Shown: one piece after another, positions 25,886 through 35,223 of the stretch
How the letters are laid out: every line of letters begins with the position of its first letter
How positions within the stretch are numbered: position 1 is the first letter of the stretch
DNA from: Candidatus Gastranaerophilales bacterium
GTDB taxonomy: Bacteria > Cyanobacteriota > Vampirovibrionia > Gastranaerophilales > Gastranaerophilaceae
Length of the DNA: 61,925 bases
Reading direction: 5' to 3'
Assembly: GCA_944323285.1 (NCBI GenBank)
Contig: CALURV010000017.1
Span: 1-61,925 of the forward strand
Program-made: the position numbers and the translations under genes
The notes under the pieces: generated by a model
The model's input: the letters and a program-made list of their open reading frames with translations, nothing else
Told to the model about the DNA's origin: nothing
Database searches by the model: none

Positions 25886-28800
25886 ATGCCGATTAATAAA
25901 GATATAAAAAAAGTATTAGTAATAGGTTCAGGCCCGATAGTAATAGGTCAAGCCGCAGAATTTGATTATGCAGGAGTACAAGCGTGCAGAGCTTTAAAAG
26001 AAGAAAATATTGAAGTAATCCTTGTAAATTCAAACCCTGCAACAATAATGACAGATGAAAACATAGCAGATAAAGTATACATAGAACCATTAACTCTTGA
26101 TTCTTTAACATACATAATAGATAAAGAAAGACCAAACGGAGTAATAGCAACACTAGGGGGTCAAACAGGGTTAAATTTAGCTGTAAAATTATACGAAAAC
26201 GGCATATTAGAAAAATATAATGTAGAACTTCTGGGAACAAAAATAGAATCAATAAGAAAAGCAGAAGATAGAGAATTATTTAAAAATCTAATGCTTGAAA
26301 TAGGAGAACCAATTCCGGAAAGTGATATAGTATCAAGTTTTGAAGATGCAAAAAAATTCGCACAAAAAATAGGATTTCCAATAATAGTAAGGCCTGCATA
26401 CACTTTAGGTGGAACAGGCGGAGGTATTGCAAATAATTACAGCGAATATGAAGAAATAGTTTATACTGGTTTATCATTAAGCCCTATCTCGCAGGTACTT
26501 GTAGAAAAAAGTATAGCCGGATATAAAGAAATAGAATATGAAGTAATAAGAGATGCAAATAATACTGCTATTTCAATATGTAATATGGAAAATATTGACC
26601 CAATAGGAATACATACAGGAGACAGTTTTGTAGTAGCCCCTACTCAAACACTAACAAATAAAGAATGCCAAATGCTAAGAAGTGCAGCACTAAAAATAAT
26701 AAGAGCATTAAAAATTGAAGGCGGATGTAATGTTCAATTTGCACTTGATACAGTAAGTAATCAATATTATGTAATAGAGGTAAATCCAAGAGTAAGCCGT
26801 TCATCAGCACTTGCATCAAAAGCAACAGGATACCCGATAGCAAAAATAACGACAAAGATAGCAATAGGTTATAACCTGCATGAAATACCAAATTCTATTA
26901 CAAAAAAGACAGTAGCAGCTTTTGAACCTGCTATTGACTATGTCGTAACAAAAATACCAAAATGGCCGTTTGATAAATTCAAACACGGAGATAGAATCCT
27001 TGGAACAAAAATGAAAGCAACCGGAGAAGTAATGGCAATAGGAAGAACTTTTGAAAGTTCATTTAAAAAGGCTATTACATCAATAGAATCAAAATATACA
27101 GGTCTTTTAAGAGGGCGTCATATTGAATGCAGTGAAGATGAACTTAAAGCGCTTCTACACGTTCAAGATGACAGAAGAATCTTCAGAGTTGCTGAAGCAA
27201 TAAATAGAGGCATTAGCATAGATGAAATTAATAAAATTACTAAAATTGATAAATGGTTTATATATAAAATAAAAGGACTTGTTGATTTTGAAAATAAACT
27301 TAAATGTGAAAATTTAACTATTGATTTATATCTTGAGGCAAAAGAAAAAGGTTTCTTAGATGAAGAAATAGCAAGGTATACTAAATTACCAATAGAAGAA
27401 ATAAATAAAATAAGAACAGAAAATTCGATAAGTGCATCATTTAAAATTGTAGATACATGTGCTGCAGAATTTAAAGCATATACGCCTTATTATTATTCTA
27501 CCTATAATGAAATTGATGAAACTGAATCAAACAGTAAAGATAAAAAAATATTAATATTAGGTTCAGGCCCAATAAGAATAGGTCAAGGTATTGAATTTGA
27601 TTATTGCTCTGTACATGCAGCCTGGGAAGTAAGAAATAATAATTATAAATCATTAATAGTAAATTCAAACCCTGAAACTTTATCAACGGATTTTGATGTT
27701 GCAGATAAACTGTTTTTTGAACCAATGCACATTGAAAATGTGATGAATATAATAGAAAAAGAAAGACCAGAAGGTGTACTTGTTCAATTTGGAGGACAAA
27801 CTGCAATAAATTTAGCTCCAAAATTATATGAAAGAGGTGTAAAGATACTTGGGACATCACTTGAATCCATAAATATAGCAGAAGACAGAAAATTATTCGA
27901 AGAACTTCTAAGAAAATTAAATATACCGCAGCCAAAAGGAAATGCTATAAGAAACCCAAAAGAAGCACTGGAAGTTGCAAAAACCCTTGGATACCCGCTT
28001 TTAGTAAGACCATCATATGTAATAGGCGGAAGAGGAATGCAGGTTGTTTATAATAAAGATGAACTTCTTTCCTATATTGAAGGAGCTATGAAATTTTCAG
28101 ACGAACATCCTATATTAATAGATCAATATATAGAAGGAACAGAACTTGAACTTGATGCAATATCAGATGGAGAAAATGTTTTAATTCCAGCAATAACAGA
28201 ACATATAGAAAGAGCAGGTATTCACTCAGGCGACTCTATTGCAATATATCCGACAAGAACCATTCCACAAGAAATTATAAATAACTTAATTTCATATACG
28301 GAAAAAATTGCAAGAGCTTTGAAGATAAAAGGATTAATGAATATACAATTTGTATTAAAAGATAATGTAGCATACATTATTGAAGTTAATCCGAGAGCAT
28401 CAAGAACAGTACCTATATTAAGTAAAGTAACTAATACACCTATGGTAAAAATAGCAATTGATGCTATTTTAGGTAAATCTATTATAGAACAAGGCTATAA
28501 ACCGGGACTTGTTGAAACAACAAATTTAGTTTGTGCCAAAGTTCCAATATTCTCATTCCAGAAATTAAACAGAATAGATCCTGCTTTAGCACCTGAGATG
28601 AAATCAACAGGGGAAGTGCTTGGTATTGATACATCTTATGAAAGAGCATTAGTAAAAGGCTTTTTAGCAGCAGGTTATAAACTTTCTACACAAAGAGGAA
28701 ATGTATTAATTTCAATCAACGAGCATTATAAGAAAGATTCTGTCGAAGTTGCAAAAACTTTAGTTGAATTGGGATACAATCTCATTGCAACAACAGGTAC

Positions 28801-29128
28801 TCATAAATTCTTAAAATTGCACAATATTGAATCAAAAGAAATAGAAAAATTTGATATCAAAAAAATGCAAAGAAATATGAAAAATAAAGAACTGTGCTTT
28901 ATTATAAATACTCCTACAACGAATAATAATTCAGTAAGATACGGGAGTGAAGACAGAGGCTTCTTAATAAGAACTATTGCAGAAATGTATTCAACTCCTT
29001 GCTTTACTGTATTAGATACCGCAAAAGCATATTTAACAGCCCTTAAATCATATATGAATGATAAATCATTAACTTATGATAGTATAGATAAATACAGGAC
29101 TCCAAAAGTTCTTTGTAAACAAGGTTAA
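25886..29128 (+). CDS. carB: Carbamoyl phosphate synthase large subunit
   Basis: Makes carbamoyl phosphate from bicarbonate, ammonia and two ATP. 1080 residues, full length. Two homologous ATP-grasp halves start with LVIGSGPIVIGQ and LILGSGPIRIGQGIEFDY. RPAYTLGGTGGG and RPSYVIGGRGM are the ATP loops, and a MGS-like regulatory domain (about 935-1060, with TTGTHKFL) closes the protein. It would work with the CarA half of the preceding fusion, receiving ammonia through a tunnel. The position directly after carA is the usual one. Confidence 0.97.
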   Translation: MPINKDIKKVLVIGSGPIVIGQAAEFDYAGVQACRALKEENIEVILVNSNPATIMTDENIADKVYIEPLTLDSLTYIIDKERPNGVIATLGGQTGLNLAVKLYENGILEKYNVELLGTKIESIRKAEDRELFKNLMLEIGEPIPESDIVSSFEDAKKFAQKIGFPIIVRPAYTLGGTGGGIANNYSEYEEIVYTGLSLSPISQVLVEKSIAGYKEIEYEVIRDANNTAISICNMENIDPIGIHTGDSFVVAPTQTLTNKECQMLRSAALKIIRALKIEGGCNVQFALDTVSNQYYVIEVNPRVSRSSALASKATGYPIAKITTKIAIGYNLHEIPNSITKKTVAAFEPAIDYVVTKIPKWPFDKFKHGDRILGTKMKATGEVMAIGRTFESSFKKAITSIESKYTGLLRGRHIECSEDELKALLHVQDDRRIFRVAEAINRGISIDEINKITKIDKWFIYKIKGLVDFENKLKCENLTIDLYLEAKEKGFLDEEIARYTKLPIEEINKIRTENSISASFKIVDTCAAEFKAYTPYYYSTYNEIDETESNSKDKKILILGSGPIRIGQGIEFDYCSVHAAWEVRNNNYKSLIVNSNPETLSTDFDVADKLFFEPMHIENVMNIIEKERPEGVLVQFGGQTAINLAPKLYERGVKILGTSLESINIAEDRKLFEELLRKLNIPQPKGNAIRNPKEALEVAKTLGYPLLVRPSYVIGGRGMQVVYNKDELLSYIEGAMKFSDEHPILIDQYIEGTELELDAISDGENVLIPAITEHIERAGIHSGDSIAIYPTRTIPQEIINNLISYTEKIARALKIKGLMNIQFVLKDNVAYIIEVNPRASRTVPILSKVTNTPMVKIAIDAILGKSIIEQGYKPGLVETTNLVCAKVPIFSFQKLNRIDPALAPEMKSTGEVLGIDTSYERALVKGFLAAGYKLSTQRGNVLISINEHYKKDSVEVAKTLVELGYNLIATTGTHKFLKLHNIESKEIEKFDIKKMQRNMKNKELCFIINTPTTNNNSVRYGSEDRGFLIRTIAEMYSTPCFTVLDTAKAYLTALKSYMNDKSLTYDSIDKYRTPKVLCKQG

Positions 29129-29137
29129 GGTGATTTT

Positions 29138-29275
29138 GTGGAAGAAAAAAAGAAAAAACTGCAAAAAAAGAAAAAATTCAAAATAGATATAAAAAATATG
29201 GGTATAAATATTGATAAAAATGAATATAGGGAAATAGTTTTATCAAACTCAAATCATCCTGAAATATTCAAATAA
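29138..29275 (+). CDS. Small basic hypothetical protein (45 residues, GTG start)
   Basis: A GTG at 29138 preceded by AAGGTGA opens a 45-codon frame ending in TAA at 29275, nine bases after the carB stop and before aroA. The first 20 residues are almost all Lys, Glu and Gln; the rest (IDIKNMGINIDKNEYREIV) looks like a short ordered segment. No family is recognised. Support rests on the ribosome site, the operon position and the full use of the gap; comparison with relatives would be needed for certainty. Confidence 0.45.
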   Translation: MEEKKKKLQKKKKFKIDIKNMGINIDKNEYREIVLSNSNHPEIFK

Positions 29276-29312
29276 ATTTGCAAATATTGCCTATTTATTG
29301 TCTAATAAAATT

Positions 29313-30584
29313 ATGGATATAACAGTAAACAAAACAAAATCATTAAAAGGTACAATACAAATACCTGCAGATAAATCAATAACTCATAGAGCATTTATGT
29401 TTTCGGCATTAACAAAAGGAAAAGTTAGAATAACTAACTTTTCAAAGGGTGCTGATTGTATGTCTACTTTAAATATAATAAAACAACTGGGGTGTAAATC
29501 TGAATTTATAAATGAAAAACAATTAATTATAGATGCAAGAGAAGCATTAAAAGCACCAATTGAAGCATTAGATTGCGGAAATTCAGGGACTACAACAAGA
29601 TTAATGATGGGTATTTTATCCGGTCAAAATTTTAACAGCAAATTATATGGCGATATAAGTTTATCAAAAAGACCAATGAAAAGAGTAATCTCACCTTTAG
29701 AATTAATGGGAGCAAAAATTAAACATAATGATTATAAATTACCAATTGAAATAGAAGGAACTACTCTTCAAGGAATAAATTATAGTTCACCATTAGCATC
29801 TGCGCAGGTTAAATCCTGTATACTGCTTGCAGGATTGAATGCTCAAGGCAAAACCATTTTTTCTGAACCCTATAAATCAAGAAATCATACAGAATTAATG
29901 TTTGAATACATGGGCGCAAATATTAAAATTAATAGAAATGAAATTTGTATAAAAAAATCTCAATTAAATCCTGTTGATATTGAAATATGCGGAGATATAT
30001 CATCAGCTGCATTTTTTATGGTTGCAGGTCTTATTATCCCAAATTCAGAAATTACAATTAAGAATGTTGGAATAAATGAAACACGCTCTGGAATTATTGA
30101 TGTATTAAAATCAATGAATGGTAATATTGAACTTGTAAATGAAAGAATAATATCTAATGAAAAAGTTGCAGATATTAAAGTTAAATATTCTCAATTAAAA
30201 GCAACTACTATAGAAGGCGGAATAATACCCCGCTTAATAGATGAAATTCCGATAATAGCAGTTGCAGCAACCCAAGCAGAGGGAACCACCATAATAAAAG
30301 ATGCACAAGATTTAAGAAACAAAGAAGCCGATAGAATTACAGCGGTTAAAACAGAATTAAAAAAACTTGGCGCAAATATAGAAGAAACAAATGACGGGTT
30401 TATAATAAACGGTAAAACAAACTTAATTGGAGATTGTGAAATAAAATGTTATCACGACCATAGGATTGCAATGAGTGCTTATATTGCAGGTTTAATATGC
30501 GAAAAACCCATTAAAATCAATGAATTTCAATGGGTTAATATTTCTTTCCCTGAATTTTTAGAGTTAATAAACCACCTAAAATAA
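29313..30584 (+). CDS. aroA: EPSP synthase (3-phosphoshikimate 1-carboxyvinyltransferase)
   Basis: Sixth step of the shikimate pathway, from shikimate 3-phosphate and PEP. About 423 residues. Seen: DKSITHRAF, NSGTTTRL, SKRPMKR, DISSAAFF and the C-terminal HDHRIAMS. The ATG at 29313 is taken; a TTG at 29298 in frame would add five residues. Neither has a Shine-Dalgarno site. A TTGCAA/TAATAA promoter-like pair (29278-29307) places a transcript start nearly on the ATG, so a leaderless message is possible. It could also be read through from the pyr operon. Confidence 0.95.
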   Translation: MDITVNKTKSLKGTIQIPADKSITHRAFMFSALTKGKVRITNFSKGADCMSTLNIIKQLGCKSEFINEKQLIIDAREALKAPIEALDCGNSGTTTRLMMGILSGQNFNSKLYGDISLSKRPMKRVISPLELMGAKIKHNDYKLPIEIEGTTLQGINYSSPLASAQVKSCILLAGLNAQGKTIFSEPYKSRNHTELMFEYMGANIKINRNEICIKKSQLNPVDIEICGDISSAAFFMVAGLIIPNSEITIKNVGINETRSGIIDVLKSMNGNIELVNERIISNEKVADIKVKYSQLKATTIEGGIIPRLIDEIPIIAVAATQAEGTTIIKDAQDLRNKEADRITAVKTELKKLGANIEETNDGFIINGKTNLIGDCEIKCYHDHRIAMSAYIAGLICEKPIKINEFQWVNISFPEFLELINHLK

Positions 30585-30588
30585 TTAT

Positions 30589-31320
30589 TTATTTCATTGG
30601 ATAATATATTTTACTGGTTCTATATTTATCTACTTTAAAAGCAATAATAATGCGTTCTCCTTTATAATCATCAGGTGGAACATCAAAACTCGTAAGCTTA
30701 GATAAAACATATAAAACAGAGTCATCTAAAGATTCATTATGCGATCTAATAACAATTTTTTTTGTATTTAACCCGCCTTCTTTATTAATAGTAAATTCAA
30801 CTTTACATTCACCGGCGCCATCCACCAAATTAGGATCCCACAATCTGTTAAATTCAGCCCCTACAGAAATTAAATATTCTCTTAATACAGGAGAAATACT
30901 CGAAAAATGCTTATTTAATATAGGAAGATTTGCAGTAGGATCAGCTTTCCTAAAAGGAGAAGCTACTGTATTATCCCAATAAGTATTAACATCAGGTATT
31001 TTAATATTAGCGACTTCTTTTTCTTTCTTTAAATGATTTGTTTTCTTAGGAAAATATGGAGGTAAAACAATAATTAATAAAGAAATAAAAAGAGAAATTC
31101 CTATAGTGATTAAAGCTTTTTTCTTATCAAGTTTTTCTTCTTCAATTTCTTCTATTTCTTCTTGAGAAAGTTGACGTTTCCTCGACGTTGGTGCTTGATA
31201 AACTTCCTTATCATATTCATCGTAAACTTGTTCGACAAATTCTTCAAATTGATTATTACCGCATTCACAATAATCAGGACATTGAGTATATTCAGTATGA
31301 CATTCCGTACATCTATACAT
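30589..31320 (-). CDS. Zinc-ribbon membrane protein with TonB-like C-terminal domain
   Basis: 243 residues. The N-terminus has five cysteines (4, 7, 14, 18, 20) like a zinc ribbon. An acidic linker and one transmembrane helix (about 70-90) follow. The C-terminal ~75 residues (VEFTINKEGGL, SLDDSVLYVL) have the strand-helix pattern of the TonB C-terminal fold. It would sit in the cytoplasmic membrane with the TonB-C part outside. It is the third gene of a minus-strand set with the FHA and VWA genes (17-base gap) and ends four bases from the aroA stop. Confidence 0.65.
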   Translation of the reverse strand: MYRCTECHTEYTQCPDYCECGNNQFEEFVEQVYDEYDKEVYQAPTSRKRQLSQEEIEEIEEEKLDKKKALITIGISLFISLLIIVLPPYFPKKTNHLKKEKEVANIKIPDVNTYWDNTVASPFRKADPTANLPILNKHFSSISPVLREYLISVGAEFNRLWDPNLVDGAGECKVEFTINKEGGLNTKKIVIRSHNESLDDSVLYVLSKLTSFDVPPDDYKGERIIIAFKVDKYRTSKIYYPMK

Positions 31321-31337
31321 TATATTTTTTCCTTTAA

Positions 31338-33008
31338 TTAATAATCTTTATCAACTTTTTGCAATAACTCTTGTTTAGTAATAATTTCAAACTTAGTATT
31401 TCCGAGCATATTTGTTTCCATAATAAGAATAGCAGTTGGAACTAAAGCAGCAACAAAGCTTAAAATCATACCTTGCATGTCTTGTCCCATAACACCAATA
31501 AAGTAAGAAATGTTCATTGTCAATTCAATGACAACAACGGCAACAGCTATTAAGAAAAACTTCCTAGCTTCTTTCTTTAAGTTTTTGCTACTTTCAACAC
31601 CATGGATATTAACACCGTGAACATTATAATCACTAAAGCCATCTTCTCTTATAACATTTGAGGCAAGTACTCTTTTTGAAGTTGCAAAAGAAGCAGCAAA
31701 ACAGTGAAAAGCAAATGCAATCATTAAAGTTGCAAGAATTAAGAATATAGGCGAGAACTTAAAACCAGCATCCAACCTAATCCAAGCTGCAGCTTCAGGG
31801 AAGCATTCTGCTAAAGTTTGTGAAACACCATATGCCAGAAACGGAGCTGTTGCAAAACCTATAATATATTCAATAACTGATTTTATTTGAAGATCAAATA
31901 TTGAATTACTAATATTTTTTAATTTTTTTCTTGAAATATTATTAACATATAAAGTAATCCATTGCTGGTAATCTTTAACTACAGCTTGGAAATCTTCTCT
32001 GTTTTGATAACTATCAAGTTCTTCACCTGTTTCTGAATTAATATGTTTTATAAAACCAGCAAAAGCTCCTAAAAATATACATAAACAAGAACATAAAATC
32101 AACATCTGAGGTAATAATACAGATAAATTATAGTAATGAGAAGAAAGTTCAACAGCTGAACCAACAATTAAAACAGTAAAAATACCGCAAGATGTTATCA
32201 TACTCATTCTTTGTATTTGAATAGAAGAAGCTTGAACTCTTGTTTTACCTTTATTTTGCAGAGTTAAAAATTGTCCTTGTTTTAAAAGTAAAGTTATAAT
32301 TACAAAACCAACAGCAATTAAGAATAAAACTTTTGTTTGAACTTCACCATTGACAGACTCTAACTTAACGATATCTTTAAGTATAAACGCCATAGAAAAA
32401 GGGATAATACCAATAAAAGCATTTAAAACACTTAAAATTATTTCATTTTGTGATAATTTATTTCTTAAATAATTTGCTTTATAAGCAATTTCTTTAGTAA
32501 TTAAAGCTCTTCTTCTTTCAATATCAGCTTTTTTTCTTTCAATTTTTATTTTAGTTTGAGCTCCAACACCTTTACCATACAATGTTTCAATATCTTGTTC
32601 ATTCAATTCTTCATCTTCAATCATTGTAATAGTTTTTTTATGTTCAGCTTTTTTTATTTGTTCAGCATTACGTCTATTAGCAAGTTCTAAAGATCCGGGA
32701 ACTATTTTAGGATTAGTACCTGCTACTGTTAATTTTATGCTGACGAATTCATCGGTGCCAGCAATCATAAGCTTGCACAATGAACCTATTTCTATAGAAG
32801 AACCTATAGGTTGACCTCTAAATAAAATCTTATCACTTTTAAAATTATTAATTACTTGCCATTTACCATTATCTTGTTTTTGAAGAGAAAAAATTAAATC
32901 AAAATCAAGATTTAACTTATAATTACAATTGGGAGCAGTTCCAATATTAATAACATTTAAATCATTAAAAACTTTTTCATTATCTTTTGATGCAATAACA
33001 ACTCTCAT
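31338..33008 (-). CDS. FHA-like domain multi-spanning membrane protein
   Basis: 556 residues, function unknown. The first ~95 residues are β-rich with INIGTAPNCNYKL and ILFRGQPIGSSIEIGSLCKL, resembling a forkhead-associated (phosphothreonine-binding) domain, though its key Arg/Ser pattern is weak. A charged cytoplasmic linker (100-190) precedes about eight hydrophobic helices. GAGGATATAA precedes the ATG. It starts 9 bases after the VWA gene stop and is probably co-expressed with it. Confidence 0.6.
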   Translation of the reverse strand: MRVVIASKDNEKVFNDLNVINIGTAPNCNYKLNLDFDLIFSLQKQDNGKWQVINNFKSDKILFRGQPIGSSIEIGSLCKLMIAGTDEFVSIKLTVAGTNPKIVPGSLELANRRNAEQIKKAEHKKTITMIEDEELNEQDIETLYGKGVGAQTKIKIERKKADIERRRALITKEIAYKANYLRNKLSQNEIILSVLNAFIGIIPFSMAFILKDIVKLESVNGEVQTKVLFLIAVGFVIITLLLKQGQFLTLQNKGKTRVQASSIQIQRMSMITSCGIFTVLIVGSAVELSSHYYNLSVLLPQMLILCSCLCIFLGAFAGFIKHINSETGEELDSYQNREDFQAVVKDYQQWITLYVNNISRKKLKNISNSIFDLQIKSVIEYIIGFATAPFLAYGVSQTLAECFPEAAAWIRLDAGFKFSPIFLILATLMIAFAFHCFAASFATSKRVLASNVIREDGFSDYNVHGVNIHGVESSKNLKKEARKFFLIAVAVVVIELTMNISYFIGVMGQDMQGMILSFVAALVPTAILIMETNMLGNTKFEIITKQELLQKVDKDY

Positions 33009-33017
33009 TTATATCCT

Positions 33018-33686
33018 CTATCTTCCTACTGCTTTTGAAAATTTTCTCATTCCTTGTTCAACATTTTCTTCAGAAGCAATTATAAGCTTATCTTCTTCCA
33101 TAACCTTAATTAATGTTTGTCTAACTTCATCCAATTTTTGCGGATGAGCATATAAAAATGTTAAAGATAAATCAGGAACATATTTTAAAGTATTTTGAAT
33201 ATTCTTAGGCAAGGTATTCCAATTAATCTGTTTATTAATAGCACCTTCATTTTCAAGATCACCAAGAACAATTATGGCAGGTACATAACCTTCTGCTTTA
33301 TATCTCAATGCATCTCCGACAGCTTTCTTTAAAGCAGTACCATAAGCGGTACCATAGGCAGCATCGTCAAATTCTGACCTTCTATTCATAGACTCTCTCA
33401 TAGCCATCAATTTATGCGGACCGCCATCATAAACTTCATAAGCGTCTTGAGTTACAACATAAATTCTTGCGTGATCTTCCGAATCTAATCTTTTTGCCAT
33501 TCTTAATATACATTGTTTTTCAGCATCTAATAAAGTTCTATTAGAAGCAGATACATCAAGCAAAAATATAGCAACAACCGGTTTAAATTCGCCTAATTTT
33601 ATGTTACTAATACCAATCAAGGCTAATTTACCAAAAAATACAACCAATGGCAATATTATACCTAATATTAATGCTTTTCTAAACAT
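33018..33686 (-). CDS. Membrane-anchored von Willebrand factor A domain protein
   Basis: 222 residues. One N-terminal transmembrane helix (about 5-27) is followed by a VWA domain with the metal-ion site DVSAS (Asp44, Ser46, Ser48), a Thr in the AYGTAYGTAL segment and Asp in LGDLENEG. VWA domains bind protein partners through Mg2+. It is first in the minus-strand VWA-FHA-TonB-C gene set, suggesting a membrane complex whose role is unknown. Confidence 0.75.
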   Translation of the reverse strand: MFRKALILGIILPLVVFFGKLALIGISNIKLGEFKPVVAIFLLDVSASNRTLLDAEKQCILRMAKRLDSEDHARIYVVTQDAYEVYDGGPHKLMAMRESMNRRSEFDDAAYGTAYGTALKKAVGDALRYKAEGYVPAIIVLGDLENEGAINKQINWNTLPKNIQNTLKYVPDLSLTFLYAHPQKLDEVRQTLIKVMEEDKLIIASEENVEQGMRKFSKAVGR

Positions 33687-33729
33687 ACTACTCTCAAAAC
33701 TACCATATTACCTTAAAATTGTATCATAT

Positions 33730-35214
33730 CTATTTAACATTATGCAAGTTCTTTATTTCTCTAATATTCCAAAAATCAGGATGTAAAAGAGCAAGAAACG
33801 GTATTAATTCAAGTCTGCCTATTAACATATTAAAAATACATATTATTTTTGAAGATATATGTAAGGAACTATAATTACCCATTGGACCTACTACATCTCC
33901 AAACCCCGGACCAATATTACCAAGAGTAGCTATTGCAGATGAAACACCTGTTATTGCATCTTGTTCAATAAAAATAATTAAAACAGCAGTAATAACAAAA
34001 ATTCCATAATAGAATATAACAAATGCCATCATTTGTCTTACTATATCTTCGTTTATTATTATTTTATTTATTTTAATTGGATAAACACCGTTGGGATGAT
34101 GAATTTTAGCTATTTGCCTTTTCAAATATTTAAAAATCATAACTAATCTTAATAACTTAACACCACCCGAAGCAGAACCTATAGATGCACCTGTAAACAT
34201 TAATATAAACAAAAATAACTTAGCTCTTAAATTCCACTGAGCATAATCAACCGATGCAAATCCTGATGTTGATATTATTGTCATTACTTGGAAAAATGCT
34301 TCCCTTATTGATTTTGCAAAATCATATATATTATGAGTAGTTAATGTTACAGCTATAAGTATAGTAAATGACAATACTATAATAAAGTATAATCTAAATT
34401 CATCATCTTTAAACAATGAAGTAATTTTTCTCTTAACAAAAGCCTTATATTGAAGGGCAAAGTTAAACCCTGCAAAAAACATAAAAATAGCAACTGTCCA
34501 AACAAATTTTGTTTGTCCGTAGGCTATAAGGCTTTCTGACTTAGGAGAAAAACCCCCTCCTGATATTGTAGAAAAAGAAGTACAAATAGCATCAAATACA
34601 GGCATTTTTAGATATATTAAAATGATAATTTCTAATAATGTCAATGTAAAATATATACTCCACAACATGGCAGCTGTTTGTCTTATTCTCGGTGCAAGTT
34701 TATTATCTTTTAAACCCGAAAACTCTGCAAAAAACATTTGTCTTCCAGCTATTGAAAATTGAGGTAAAACAACTGTAAATAAAACCAATATACCCATACC
34801 ACCTATCCATTGGCTAAATGAACGCCAAAAGAACATCACTTTGGGATATAGAGAAAAATCTGACAATATAGTTGCCCCTGTTGTTGTTATACCTGAAACA
34901 CTCTCAAACAATGCATCAATTGGATTTAATCCAAAGTATAAAAACGGAATTGTTCCAAATAAACACATTAAAACCCAAGATAATATAACTATACAAAAAG
35001 CTTCTGATTTATTAATATTATTTATATCATCACTGCTGCTATCTTTATTTCTTATTAAGAAACTAATACCTAATGATATTATCGAAGTACCTATAAAAGG
35101 TATCATTGATGAATAATCTTTATAAGCTAAAGCACAAACACAAGGAATTAATATAATAATAGATATAAATCTTAATATAATACTTAAAGTACTAAATATA
35201 TAAAATAAATTCAT
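33730..35214 (-). CDS. trkH: Trk potassium uptake protein, membrane subunit
   Basis: 494 residues with about ten to twelve membrane helices and four pore-loop repeats, including SGITTTGATIL, STISGGGFSPKS, SGFASVDYA and TLGNIGPGFGDV. This is the K+ translocating subunit of the TrkH/KtrB family and acts with a cytoplasmic TrkA ring. The gene follows trkA after 9 bases on the same strand, with AAGGTGATG before the ATG. Confidence 0.95.
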   Translation of the reverse strand: MNLFYIFSTLSIILRFISIIILIPCVCALAYKDYSSMIPFIGTSIISLGISFLIRNKDSSSDDINNINKSEAFCIVILSWVLMCLFGTIPFLYFGLNPIDALFESVSGITTTGATILSDFSLYPKVMFFWRSFSQWIGGMGILVLFTVVLPQFSIAGRQMFFAEFSGLKDNKLAPRIRQTAAMLWSIYFTLTLLEIIILIYLKMPVFDAICTSFSTISGGGFSPKSESLIAYGQTKFVWTVAIFMFFAGFNFALQYKAFVKRKITSLFKDDEFRLYFIIVLSFTILIAVTLTTHNIYDFAKSIREAFFQVMTIISTSGFASVDYAQWNLRAKLFLFILMFTGASIGSASGGVKLLRLVMIFKYLKRQIAKIHHPNGVYPIKINKIIINEDIVRQMMAFVIFYYGIFVITAVLIIFIEQDAITGVSSAIATLGNIGPGFGDVVGPMGNYSSLHISSKIICIFNMLIGRLELIPFLALLHPDFWNIREIKNLHNVK

Positions 35215-35223
35215 ATTATATCA

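Noticed and set aside
25893-28000. Several Leu-rich minus-strand frames within carB
   Set aside because: Arise from antisense reading of AT-rich codons in a fully conserved carB.
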